A DNA stretch of 64,000 nt from Phoenix dactylifera (taxonomy: Eukaryota; Streptophyta; Magnoliopsida; Arecales; Arecaceae): NCBI RefSeq assembly GCF_009389715.1, contig NW_024068023.1, positions 62,001 to 126,000 of the forward strand, read 5' to 3'. A program made the translations under genes and the position numbers. How positions within the stretch are numbered: the first letter of the stretch is position 1; each line of letters opens with the position of its first letter. Shown here piece by piece: positions 12,421-23,889 of the stretch. A model generated the notes under the pieces. That model was not told where the DNA came from. It was given only the letters and a program-made list of their open reading frames with translations, and did not search any database.

Positions 12421-12608
12421 GAATTAGGTTTTCGACGACGCGAATACGCGTCGTCTTAGGTTGTACAATACAACGACGCTAATTAGCGTCGTATATTGCC
12501 GACGCTTTTTAAAAGCGTCGGGCTTTTTAGGTGCTACAAAAGAAAACGCCGACGCTTGAATAAAGCGTCGGCAAAAAAGCGTCGGCGAAAACCAATTTTG
12601 CTGTAGTG

Positions 12609-13744
12609 GGAGTTTGATGGCTGAATTCTTTTTGATGAACCACCAATACTTCTTCAAAGAACGGATTTCTGGTGGTAGGTTCTTCCTGGAGAATCTGAGT
12701 TTCTATGCTCTTCAAATTGGACCAAGACATCTTTCTTAACCGTAGAAGATTGAACTAGCTGTGACCAGTCCACGCTATTTGGTCTGGACCTCTTAGCTGA
12801 AGGCAGTTTCCGTATCCAGTCGACTGAGGACCTGATAGCTTAGGACCAAGTTGCAATTTATAAAAGTAGATGAAGGCAGTCATCGAGATGTGTTCCCATA
12901 GAAAGTCTTATATTTATACCATATGCTTAAATGTACTTCTAAAATGGCTTTTCTAAATAAAAGTCTGCCAGGTCCAGTTTGAAAATGGAGATGAGGCAGA
13001 ATTTAAAGACGACAAGTTAGGACCAAGTTGCAATTTATGAAAGTCCGGCTTGGTGCCTGAAGCACCTAATCTAGATGAAGGCTCAAGTACGAACATATCC
13101 TCTCGTTTTTTTTTGCTTAAAAAAGTACGAACTTGTTGCGCGCGTGCAATGCAGTCGCGTTCCTTCCTTGAGGGGGGTCAACTGGGCGGCACATTTTTTG
13201 GGAATAGAGTGTTCCATCTGGTAGTAGATGGATAGTTGTTGCCGGAGATTAAAATATTTTATATGATTACTGGAAAGCAACTTTAAGTCTACTTTTATGT
13301 TCAAGATCTCTCCTCCATCAAGAGAGGTAAATCCAATTGGTTGGTTGTTTAGGATTGGCATCCATCACGTGGTGGGTGGATGATTATTGGTGGGGATTAA
13401 TATTTTTATGTTTGGATGGAATGGCTTGAACGAGTAGTTGGCTGCATGCTGCAATGATGGTCCTTCCCACCTAAACTCCTCTATACAAAATAGTTTCATA
13501 TAGATATGTCCAGCCATGATACCATCATTTGAGAAAAAAATCCCGTGTTGGGTGGATGATTATTGGTGGAGAGTAAGACTTCTATGTTTGGATGGGATGA
13601 CTTGAACAAATAGTCGCTGCAAGCTGCAATGGCGTTGATGGCCCTTCCTACCTAACTTGTCCATATAAAATAGCTTTATATGGTTATGTCCAGCCATGAT
13701 ACCTGTCATTTGAGAAAAAAAAATCATATGGAGCATATTTTATG
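12609..13744. other. Spacer, no gene identified
   Basis: The first half (12770-13080) resembles 7690-8040. The second half holds two imperfect direct copies of a roughly 170-bp stretch, at about 13365-13520 and 13545-13700. Both contain GTGGGTGGATGATTATTGG or a close variant, then GGATGG(A/G)ATG and ATGTCCAGCCATGATACC. Open frames are short and carry no motif. Confidence 0.45.
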
Positions 13745-14170
13745 GAAGACAACTTTCAACTTCCCTAGGCGACGGTATACATTGCACACCCGATGCGGTT
13801 CCCAAACCAGTGAGCAATTTTCGTTATTCTTTCTTCATTTTACCAATGCTGCCGACCAGTTTCTTTCGTCACTTCTCCCGAATTCCTTTCAGTTAAACGA
13901 GGATGTAATCTAGAACAAGTGGAATCACGGCCACTTCTGCCTCTGCCAATCTTATATATTTAGGTGCTGCTCCGCCTAGTGAGAAAGTCATCCGAGTTCA
14001 TTGATCCCAGACATTTCATTGCTGGTGTCTGGTGACGCTTCCTTTCAGGGGCTGCCTGGTGATCAGAGGTGAGGACGGACTCTTCTTACTCTTTTATAGT
14101 TATGAAAGAAACCCCAAGCTTTTAAGAATTCAATTTGGAATGTTACCCCAGTGCAATAATATGGCTTCAA
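13745..14170 (+). repeat. Local duplicated unit, copy D (left part)
   Basis: It matches the cores of copies A and C (GACGGTATACATTGCACACC, TTCCTTTCAGTTAAACGAGG, CATTGCTGGTG) and runs to GGCTTCAA, where CACTA 2 is inserted. The unit resumes at 17599 (CAAGTTAGATCGTGC), is interrupted again by the element at 17626, and resumes at 19242. Confidence 0.75.
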
Positions 14171-15565
14171 CACTACAAGAATAGTGGTCATTAGCGACGC
14201 TTTTTTTGGCCTTTAACGACGCTTTTAAGCGTCGCTAAAAACCATCCCGACGCTTTCATAAGCGTCGGCAAAGCGTCGCCTATGCTACAGTGGAGAAAAT
14301 GTTTTCCGACGCTTGGAAAAGCGTCGGAAATTAGCGACGCTTTTTAGCGACGCTTTAAAGCGTCGTTAAATGTGATTTTAACGACGCTTTAAAGCGTCGT
14401 TAGAATAACACTTTTTTTAAAAAAAATTTCTTGATTTTAACGACGCTTTCAAGCGTCGTTAGAATATTATTTTTTTTAAAAAAAATATCTTGATTTTAAC
14501 GACGCTTTAAAGCGTCGTTAGAATATTTTTTTTTAAAAAAAAATTCGTGATTTTAACGACGCTTTAAAGCGTCGTTAGAATATTTTTTTTAAAAAAAAAA
14601 ATTTCGTGATATCATACAATGGCTATGTTACCGAACAATTTCTGAATACTGTAATCAACACAAATGCTGAAATGTAATGCGGGTGGAACATGGAGAAATA
14701 ATTAGCATGACATCAAACTCTCATGTAAGCTTTAAATAACACAAATGCAAACTTTATATCAAACTCCCTTGTAAATAAGGCAAGTAACAAATAATTAAAA
14801 GTCTATTTTGATTCCCTTGTAGAAGCTTGGGCATCTTGTGCGAGTCCTTTATCTTTCTTTTAGGTTAAGGAGCAGAATTTGTCCCTTAAGGATCTTTGTA
14901 AGGAGTACTGGCTTCAAGTTCTATAAATCAGAGGATCATTTACCAGTGAATTTTCTTTTGTTTATCTGTTTCTGCATTGCATTTTAACATGCTCAAACCG
15001 TCATACCCAACCTTTGCAAAGCTCTGCTTTATTTTTTATGAGAAGCTCTGTTTTAACCTTCTTTCCTATTCTATATGCCACAAGGTTTAAGTTGTTCACT
15101 ACAAAAAAAAGTGGTTCATAAATCATATATGTTTTAGTATGAATTCTGGCACTTGAGGCTTAAACTCTCATGTAAGCTTTATATACCAAAATTCAAACAT
15201 ATCATATTGACCATAAAGTATCATAATAACCTTATAATAACCTTATAAGGTTATTATAGTGATGTATATTTCTAGGAAAATTCAGTTTGACCACCTAGTT
15301 CAAAACTAATTATAATAACCTTATAATTAACCAATCATTCATGAATCATTGTTTACAGTGTCTTTGTATTGGTTAATGCTCTTCCTTTAGTTTTTATAGC
15401 ATAAGATGAAAGGGAAAATATTAATTAAATATTAAGCATAGCATATAAGTAGATAACAATCAACCAGTTCCACAAAAGCAAAGAATTCATTCGACAGGAT
15501 TGGTCATAAGAAGCTTATAAGGTGAATCATAGGAAAAATGCTAGGAGGCAAAAAAAAATAATTAC

Positions 15566-15766
15566 CTGCAAACTTGATACTGCAAGCTCTGAGGCTTTGT
15601 CCAGATTGTCTGGATATTTCTGAACAGCATAATGCAAAATAAATCACTGCTACTTTCTAAAATATGAATAGATGTCACAATATGGCGCTATTGAGCTGAA
15701 AATGGTAAGTAAAACCCTTACATTGCTCCATCCCAGCAAAAGTGCAGTCATCAAATCCCCAGTGCC
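15566..15766 (-). pseudogene. Captured pyridoxal kinase fragment, two exons
   Basis: Two consecutive exons with intact splice signals lie on the minus strand at 15766-15722 and 15619-15566. They encode 15 residues (GTGDLMTALLLGWSN) and 18 residues (KYPDNLDKASELAVSSLQ). Pyridoxal kinase makes pyridoxal 5'-phosphate in vitamin B6 salvage; plants have one such gene (SOS4 type), and this match is from memory of the family. The GTGD motif is the phosphate-binding/catalytic-base signature of ribokinase-like kinases. Only this C-terminal segment is present. Neither the ATP/substrate N-terminal half nor the end of the protein can be seen, so it is a captured fragment inside the CACTA element, not a working enzyme. 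Confidence 0.8.
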
Positions 15767-16672
15767 CTGCAAGTTATATATCAGTAAATTTAATAGAAGC
15801 CAGATTAAATAGCATGATTGATAAACAAACAATAACAACAGGAGAAACCACTAGCAAAAACTAGGACACAACAACTACTTCTGCCAGCTGAAGTGCATGC
15901 AACACAAAAATATTGCAAGAAATGTGGTTACTTGGAACAATGATTCAGTGCAGTAAACAAAGATGTGGAGTGACAGAACAAACAGCATCCTAGATGGAAC
16001 CATAAATAAAAGTCATGGGCATCCAATCATTCATAAAGCATGTGTTGAATGGACACTAATTTCTCAGTACCAATTTTCATACCTTGGCTATACAAGCAAT
16101 TTCTTAAAAAAGCTTATATCTAACTGGTCAACCTTCTACCTAGAAGAATATAGGATATGACCCACTTACAGAAAAATACCTTGACCAAAAGAACCAGAAG
16201 GGACTATTAATAATAAAAACATCCCAAGTGGAATTCTGTATAGCCCACAAAATAGCAGTAAGATAAAGGATATGACCATCATCGTGACATTACACTCAAG
16301 ATACTCGGGAAAGGATAATAAAATACTTATGAATCTAATATATGAAACCCAGATCATGAAATTACACTCATACTTGAAGGAAAACGAGAACAAAAGCTTT
16401 GCAAATCTACCATATGAAACCCAGATCAGAAGAGATTCATTTAACTAAATTCCAAGAAAGAATGCAGCATTACAGTTCAGATCACCAAATCCCGCAAAAA
16501 GACCACCAAATAAGGCAAAAGATAGAACCATTATCACATAGAGATCTAAGGAAACTATCTCAGCAAGAATCCACAGTTCAGATGAGCAAATCGGCCAAAA
16601 TAACCACCAAACGAATGGAGAAAAGAGAGAGAATCACAAGAAAGAAAGCCAACAAAAGTATCTACTCCGTAC

Positions 16673-16844
16673 CTGCCCTGACCCCGGATGCGCCGGCCTT
16701 CTTCAAACCCTTCTTCTTGACGATGAAGCTGGCGCCGATGAATAAGCTCGAGGACAGCGCGAGGATGAGGCCCTTGATGTTGTCGGCGGACATCCCGGTG
16801 TAGGACTCCACCCAGCTCCTCCCCGACGCCGCCCCCGGCGCCAT
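16673..16844 (-). pseudogene. Captured first exon of NIPA-type magnesium transporter
   Basis: The exon starts at ATG (16844, minus strand) and ends at a good donor, GGGCAG|GTACGG. It encodes about 57 residues: a short N-terminus, then SADNIKGLILALSSSLFIGA and a following KKKGLKKAGASG. This is the N-terminal signature and first membrane helix of plant NIPA-like magnesium transporters, which normally have about nine helices and over 300 residues. Nothing downstream in the element supplies the other helices; the next exons on this strand come from pyridoxal kinase. The GC-rich sequence upstream (16845-17400) looks like its original leader. A spliced transcript would be a chimera of two genes. 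Confidence 0.85.
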
Positions 16845-17625
16845 CGCGGAGAAACCCTATCGATCCGGACGCTACCTCGAGATCCCCACCGCCCGTCCCA
16901 CGGCGTCGCCCATGGCGGCGGCAGCGGCAGCAGCTTGTCAGCGGGAAGGGAAAGCACCCGCGCCGCTAGATTTTGGGACGTAGGGGACGGCGCACGCGGC
17001 GGAGAGTCGGCGGCGGGGTGGATCCGTGGTTGCGGTGGGTCGTCGCCGTCGGTCGCCTCGGTCTTGTCGGAGATCTAGCGGCAGTGGGCGAAGAACTCGT
17101 GGAGAGAAGCGAGAAGACGCACAATGAGGAGGTAAGCGGAGAAAGAAAGTAGAAGGTTTGCCGGGGGGTGAATGGAAATATGATAGGGGAAGGAGAGGGG
17201 AAGAAGATCCCAAACCTGGCCAACGGAGAGGGGGAGAAGGGGAAGGAGATGCGGTGGAGGAACACGATTTGGGATCGTTCGTCGGAGGAGATTGGCTGAG
17301 ATCGGTGAAAAGGGCTGAGGACGGAGAGGGTCGATCGCCGTGAGTTAGGGATTTAGGGCTGTGGGCTATGGAGGGAGGGGGTCGATGGGGTTTTGTGGAG
17401 GGGAGGAGTGAAGTCCGACGACGCTTATAAGCGTCGTCGTATTTTTTTTCTACGCTGACGCTTAAAAGCGTCGGCGGAACCTTTTTTACCGACGCTTTTA
17501 TCAAGCGTCGGCGGTTACCGTTGCAAGAAAAAAATTTGCCGACGCTTTTTTGTAGCGTCGGCAATATAGAGTCGCCAAAACCCTTTATTGTTGTAGTGCA
17601 AGTTAGATCGTGCTGTATGATTTGT

Positions 17626-19241
17626 CACTATAAAAAAAAGGTCAATCAGCGACAAAATATTTTGCTACGAATTACAATTTGTTGCTAATAAGTACCGTAA
17701 GATAACCAAATAAAATATTTGTCATGAAATATCATTTAAGTAGTATTTTAAGCAACAAAATTATATTTCGTTGGTATAATTTTTGTCCCCAAATTTATGG
17801 TGCCAAATACTTCTACTCTAGCCTTTTGGTGGTAATTTTATTGGAAACAATTTATGATATTTTTGCAATGAAAATTATTGTTATGAATACCATGACTTTG
17901 TATGATAATATATTCTTATCATGAATTAATTATTAATTTTGATGATGATATTAGAATCATTCCCAAATATATACTTATGGATACAAGAAAATAAAAAAAA
18001 TATCAGCAATTTTTTTGACAAGTTAATTTCGTCACTAATATTTTTTTATATTTGGCAAAAACATTATGTTTTGTCGCATTGCAGGTGGATCTTTATTTTT
18101 TGGTGAGGATAATATTTCATCGCCAAAGATTTATTTATTACTGATGTGTATAATTTTGTCACATAATATAGTCTATCTAGCGACGAAATAGTATTTCATC
18201 ATGCACTCTTCAGTATATAAATTTATGATAAAAATTATTTTCATTGCTAATTATCTAATTAACTATCAACAATGATAATATTTTGTAGTTAAATATACCT
18301 TTATTGGTAACATATATATTTTTATTGTAGAATACTAACTATTTAACGACAAATTAGATTTTATCACCTATACATTATCTTGTAACTTTTATGATGAAAT
18401 AATTTTTATTGCAAATTGTTTATATAATTTAGTGATGATAGTGTTTCATCGTTAAATATATATATATATTGGCAATATATAAAGTTTTGTTGCAGAATAT
18501 TGACCATTTAACGACGTAATGGAAGTTATCATCTATATATCATTATATAACTATAGTTTGCAATAAAAAGAATCATGAATTATCTATTTTTAAAAACATT
18601 AAAATTATATAAATATATTAAAATTATTTTAAATATTTTTTAAAATTAAAAATATTATGAAGAATAAAGAAAGTTATTTAACTTTTATTTTTTGTTTAAA
18701 AGAAAAGGATTGAATTTTATAAAAGTAATTAATTATTAAAATAAGAAATACCATAATACATTTGAAATGATTATATTTTATAAAATAAATAAGTTTTCAA
18801 TAAGTATAATAAATAATAATTTTTTATTACAAGTTGAAGATGTTGTAGTGGTTGAGTAGTAGATAACAAATCGAGATGTCATGGGTTTGATCCTATCTAT
18901 ATATCTAGATGCATACACATGATTTTTAGATCTAACTTTTTCCGACAAAGTAGATGTTTAGGCAAAATCATTTACTCACTTTTAGTGACAAATTATTTTG
19001 TCATGAATTATGTATGTGTTAACGACAACATTCATTTCATCAAAAATATTGAATATTTGGTGACGAATTACTATTTTCGTCATCGATGACTTTTAGTGAT
19101 GGGGCATGGTTATGAACCTAGCAACAAAATTTTTTTCGAACCTAGCAATGAAATTTTTTTCGTCACCAAATACTTTAAGCAACGAAATTTATTTTTTAGC
19201 AATAAATTTTTTTGTTGCTAAATGTATAAATTCTTGTAGTG
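17626..19241. mobile_element. CACTA-like element with CACTATA ends (1616 bp, TSD TGT)
   Basis: It starts CACTATAAAAAAAAGGTCA and ends AAATTCTTGTAGTG, flanked by TGT on both sides (17623-17625 and 19242-19244). The empty site GATTTGTAAACTTACC survives in copy B at about 8759-8774. The interior is very AT-rich and full of scattered repeats of the type GCGACAAAATATTTTGTCGC, a different subterminal motif from the GACGCTT elements nearby. No coding frame of note is present, so it is non-autonomous. A truncated relative lies at 10044. Confidence 0.85.
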
Positions 19242-19562
19242 TGTAATCTTACCTATAATACTTAAATATGAAGTATGTAGATCATAATACCATTCTTGGT
19301 TTCTCTTTTATGTGAAAAACCATTCTTGGTTTCTCAGAGCTTAATTTCTTGAATATTATTAAGCATATTGATTACCATTGTTACTGTATTAGTTCAAATA
19401 TGATTGATATTTTCTTTGGTGCACTTTCCTTCTTTGCTACATTGTTAGGTTAATATTGATGTACATATTGTTGTAACCGTGATACAAAAATATATAGAAT
19501 CAATATATTTCTTTCTATTCCTTTATTTTATCAAATATATTAGAAAGAAACTATCCTGCAGA
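19242..19562 (+). repeat. Local duplicated unit, copy D (right part)
   Basis: After the CACTATA element the sequence again follows copy B (8767-9082): CTTACCTATAATACTTAAAT, then AATACCATTCTTGGTTTCTC, then ATATTAGAAAGAAACTATCC. This confirms that copy D was split by two separate insertions. Confidence 0.75.
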
Positions 19563-21275
19563 TTTTTCTTTTTCAAAAAAAATCTTGTCATTTTTTTTTA
19601 AAAAAAATCAATAGTGATCTTTGTGATCTATATATCTTTCAAAGAACTCTTACCTCTCAACAATAGTTGTTAACTGAGTTGCTTAATTCTCTTCACCTGA
19701 AAGGCCTCAAATTCAAACTTGAGTGGTGAAGTATGCAAGGGAGTGATGCCAACCAATTATTCTAACAAATGCTAGCCCTACCTTTTTATTAGTAAGAATG
19801 AGAGTTGGATATTCAAGATAAATAAGATTCATTCTTTCGGCATAATAATGAGAGTTTGCTATCTAAGATAAATAAGTTTAGTTCTTTCAGTCATGTCAAG
19901 GAAGGAAAAGAATTGTATCGTCACATAGATTGTACATCTAATTCAACAACTCTTGGTGTGCTGCTTCCATTCCTTACTACATGTTAGAAAATAGTGTACT
20001 AGTCGATTGGAGAAAGTATATGGGATTAGCTTTACGTCCCATATCCATTGCATGAAAAAAAATATCATGGTTGCCACTCTTGCAACCTAAACTTGTTCCC
20101 ATCATAGCCACAAATTTAGTGTTCAAGAATAATTTGACAAGATTACGAAATAATTCAGCAAAAATTCAATAAAGTTTAAAAATCAAAATACATTAGTATG
20201 TAATTATTTAAAATTGTATAATGTATGTAATTATTTAGAATTATATATCTTACATCTATTTAGAAATCATATATATTAAATTAGTAAAAGTGTATCAAAC
20301 CTAGGAACTATGAAGAAGAGTGCTAGGCAATATTGTGTGGAAGGATGAAAAGAAATAAAATTTGGAGAAGAGAGTAGGATAGAGGTGAAGAAGCTTACAA
20401 GTAGGGCTGCAAGCAAGACAGGTAGGATTGGGGATAGGAACAATCCACACCCAATGCATATTCAAATCAGGTCAAAAAATTAACCTAAACATAACCCAAT
20501 TTCTTTCAACTTGGATCATGCTAGATTTAATAGTAATTTTATAAATCCATCAGATTTTTCATATCAAATCAAGTCAAAAATAATTCAAAGACACAAGCCT
20601 AGCCAGAAATTCTTTCAGGTTCGACTTTTAGATCCTGACCCAACCTGAACTATTTCAACCTTAGCCTATGGTCAGACTAGAAGCTGGCCCAAGTCCACTT
20701 TTGACATTAGTTGAACAACTTTGTGGAATAGTAAAATTTAAACAATTAATGAATTTTTCAAATTATCACATAGTCTTGTTATTATAGTTGCAACAAGATA
20801 ATATCTTATATTTTAATTGGGCAAAATGGCTCTTGGAAGGTTATAGTCTTGTTTCTATATCTCTAGTGTGATTTAGAAGTGGGAACGTCATATTCAATTC
20901 TATAGACCAAACCTCGTTGATCTTTTAATAATTAGATATTTTTTTATTTTATACACATCATACTTGTATACACTTCAAAGAATGGAAAGCCTTCTTGTTG
21001 TGAATGGTGGTACTATTTTCCAAGGTTAGTTTACAAATGGTTGGAGAAATAGTGATCTTAGAACTAAATAACATGATAGCAAGATTATTCAGTATATATG
21101 GGATATCTCATAGTTGAATAATTTTATTTATTGTATAGAACTCTTGAAGAACTCTCATTTATTACTAAGATCAAACCTTTTTTTTGCATAGATCAAACAC
21201 CAAGAGAGAGAATATAAGACAGACAAGAGCTAGTCTGGTAGGACATAGGCCTGTCCAACAAAGAAAGTACAGTTC
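19563..21275. other. AT-rich flank of the resistance-gene fragment, no gene identified
   Basis: The sequence is AT-rich with short simple runs and no supported coding exon. The part at about 20400-20700 has CAA/AACC-rich wording (ACCCAATTTC, CAACCTGAACTATT) like a small unidentified repeat. The last 100 bases directly precede the resistance-gene start and would hold its leader; I see no clear TATA box that I would commit to. Confidence 0.4.
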
Positions 21276-21608
21276 ATGGTGGAACCAGACATGGCAGAGG
21301 CGGCTGTACTTCTAGCAGTTCAAAAGATAGGTGTTGCTTTGGGTGGAGAAGCACTGAGAAAAGCTAGTTCTCTGTTTGCAAATGAAGTCTCATTGTTGAC
21401 TCAACTACCAAGTAGTATGAGCCGTATCAAGAGCGAACTTTTGGTAATGCAAGCCTTCCTCGGTCAAATAGATACTCGAACTGACAGCAACCAGGTCCTT
21501 GAAGCTTGGGTTCAGGAGGTACGGAAACTGGCACATAGTGTTGAGGACATTATGGATGAGTATGTCTATCTCATAACTCCACAGCAAGGGGGCAGGTTAG
21601 GAGGCTAT
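21276..21608 (+). pseudogene. CC-NBS-LRR disease resistance gene, N-terminal exon only (truncated)
   Basis: The frame encodes the N-terminal coiled-coil (Rx-N type) domain of a plant intracellular immune receptor. The likely start is the ATG at 21291 (MAEAAVLLAVQKIG), in the usual position for this family; the ATG at 21276 adds five residues. Typical features follow: LL.QL..SM.RIK.EL..MQAFL, then VLEAWVQEVRKLAHSVED and MDEYVYLI. In this family the coiled coil is followed by NB-ARC (P-loop, GLPL, MHD) and leucine-rich repeats, usually 900 residues or more in total. Here the frame is interrupted after about 105 residues by a gypsy LTR starting TGTCACGCCCCG. No NB-ARC or LRR sequence exists elsewhere in the window, so the rest was lost. 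Confidence 0.88.
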
Positions 21609-22743
21609 TGTCACGCCCCGAACCCGAACTTAGGCCCGGGACGCGCCAGACGCCGCACACCCGCACGGCGGACCGCACGGGCGTGCAAGGCTGAATAATC
21701 AGACACTCAAGTCACAACATCAGATCACAATATCAATACTAAAAATCTATCATTTATGATAATCAAATCAATAATTCAATTTCAAATGTCTCAAATAAAG
21801 TTGGTAACATTTATTTACAAGATCAATTACTTATGACAAAATGAATCTAAATCTATCTATGTCCAATGTCATAAGTCCTCTCCTCCCGAATCCCCCATCA
21901 ATCATCTCCTGCAATTATGTCAAAAACAGGTATGAGCTACAACAGCTCAGTAGGTAACAACATGCATAAAGTCACGATAACATGTATTAAAGCATATGCA
22001 ATATAACTACAGGTCATGTGCACAAATAAATATGATGATCCGCAAACCAATCCGATACTCAAGTAATATATATATATATATACCATCTTAGTCTATCATA
22101 TCACTCATAACATCATCCACATATCTACCGCATGACTACGGCCACATCACCCAGTGGCATGGTCACACCGAAGTGTCAACACTCTGCTCCAAATGGAGCC
22201 CTGCACCGCAGTGCTGCACCCCAGGGTGCCCCAATCTCTGCTCCTCAGAGCATGCTCCGCAGAGCCAAAACACCCCATAGTGCCGGAACTAGCTCCTCAT
22301 ACAAGTCGACAGGGCCAACGTTTCCACCCCATTGGCGGGAATCCTAGACAATAGTCACGCGGTCTCCAAAATCACATCCACAAATTCCAACAATCAAACT
22401 TAATATAAACATAAGTTTTCAAAAACCAATATATATATGCATAATAGATTTTCAGATGATCGATTTACAGTCAAAAACATGCTTCTAAATGATAATACTG
22501 CCAAGAATATAAAACATATCAATATGCTGGAAATAATCACACATATGCATAGTACATGTAAATCATACTTTAAGCAAGGTTACCTACCTGGGCTCGCTTA
22601 AAAATCCCTGCCACAGATATCACGAACCCCTGGTTAAACATAAATATTAATTATTTAATTAACTAAGAAACATAATTTAAATTATTCCCAATTCCTTAAA
22701 TTTCTAAGTTCATGGATCCAAGAATGGGCCCCTAAGATCAGAC
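21609..22743 (-). mobile_element. Ty3/gypsy LTR fragment interrupting the resistance gene
   Basis: It starts TGTCACGCCCCGAACCCG, the same end as the chromovirus LTRs at 51392 and 56327, and shares their layout (GC-rich end, then AT-rich stretch, then a GGTATGAGC block near 21930). It belongs to a related but different family. By analogy with the complete element, the plus-strand start is the 3' end of the LTR, so the orientation is minus. It contains an AT microsatellite at about 22066-22082 and a GC-rich CATGCTCC/GCTCCTCAGAGC patch near 22240. It is cut at 22743 by the copia element, and its other part is not found on the far side. Confidence 0.75.
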
Positions 22744-23889
22744 TGTTAGATGTATGCCCTAGAAGCCAATTTGGCTGACACATTGTTGATTCTAGGGACA
22801 TAATTTTGTACTTGACTATTTATTATTGAATAAATAAAAGGCATCTTTTCATTCATATTGTTTATGTGTCTATGAATCGTCCAAGAAATTAATAAGATGA
22901 TGATACATATTCTCAAGAGTTGAGAATTTGAGCCATGTATCATTGGTGATTAATTTCTAAATGCTCCTGATCAATGGATCATCACGAGGACGGTGATCGA
23001 TCCGATCAGTGCACAGATCACTTTCCTTCTGGATGGACGAGACTTGAGTCCACAATGTAGGGACACTGAAGTGATAGTGCAGGTGCTTGTTAGAGAACAA
23101 GGGTACTGAGCGTGACCAAAACAAGAAGTCACTTGGATGTCTATCCACTCGTCAGTGACTTGCTTGATGTTGCAGTAGTGTGACTGGTCCTTTGATCTGC
23201 GGTGCTTCGGCTACTCACAGTGAGGTTATTGTAGTTTGACTGCACACATACATGGTCTCTAGCCATATGGGTCCATGCAGTGTAGATTGGCTGCAGTAAG
23301 TTCGCTGTAGGAGTAGGGTATGCACCTATAAGGAATCTATCGACCTTGATAGAAGAGGAGTGATCCTATGTGATTTGTTAGACTGAGTTCTAAGACCTTG
23401 GCCAGGGCAGTAATATAAAGTGGAAAAAGAGTTTTTCCATTAGCGAACTCGAGTCGAATAAATCTTGACATATGACAGACGATGGGGTTTGACGAGTTGT
23501 CCATGACCTCCGTCCTGTAGGGATCCACGATAGTAGGACTGTATCACATGTTAACTGCACCTAGAGGTTCATCTTTCTATTCTACTGGGTAGCCACTACA
23601 TGCTGCTAGGTGTCACTGGTGGATGGTGGGACTCATAGGGATTATCTTGATGATCGATAAACCCTAATGAGTTGAGTTGGAATCGTTCCAACCCATTGAA
23701 AGGAGTTTTCAATGATATTGAGATAGAGATCACAATATATCTCACTACCAGTCAGAGTAGAACCTATGGGGTCACACACACTAGAAGTATTGACCGATCC
23801 GATGGTTGAAATCATGATTAGGAATCACAAGTAATCAATTTGATTGATAAGAAGTTGAAGAAGGAAAGGAAATTAATTAATTGGACTTG

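Larger units (their letters stand above)
10222..12608. mobile_element. Non-autonomous CACTA DNA transposon 1 (2387 bp, TSD GGA)
   Basis: It starts CACTACAGAAAAATGGG and ends AATTTTGCTGTAGTG, and is flanked by GGA on both sides (10219-10221 and 12609-12611), the 3-bp duplication expected of CACTA elements. Both ends carry many copies of a palindromic subterminal motif of the type CCGACGCTTTTAAGCGTCGG (about 10255-10600 and 12430-12590). No transposase is visible. The interior includes a GC-rich leader-like segment at 12181-12420 and a perfect inverted repeat at 11041-11803, suggesting captured host sequence. Near 10840 on the minus strand there is a short open tail ending DDDGAEFGH-stop that could be a last exon, though this is weak. 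Confidence 0.9.
14171..17598. mobile_element. Pack-CACTA DNA transposon 2 (3428 bp, TSD CAA) carrying two host-gene fragments
   Basis: It starts CACTACAAGAATAGTGG and ends TTTATTGTTGTAGTG, flanked by CAA on both sides (14168-14170 and 17599-17601). The empty site CTTCAAGTTAG is kept in copies B and C of the surrounding repeat. The left subterminal region (about 14200-14590) has several copies of a palindrome of the type AACGACGCTTTAAAGCGTCG, four of them in a near-regular array with T/A runs; the right one (about 17415-17580) has the GCCGACGC form. There is no transposase. On the minus strand it carries a NIPA magnesium-transporter first exon and two pyridoxal-kinase exons. Confidence 0.93.

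Noticed and set aside
17600-19245. MITE of a Tc1/Mariner or hAT type at the CACTATA element
   Set aside because: The ends CACTA...TAGTG and the 3-bp TGT duplication with an empty paralogous site fit the CACTA superfamily better.
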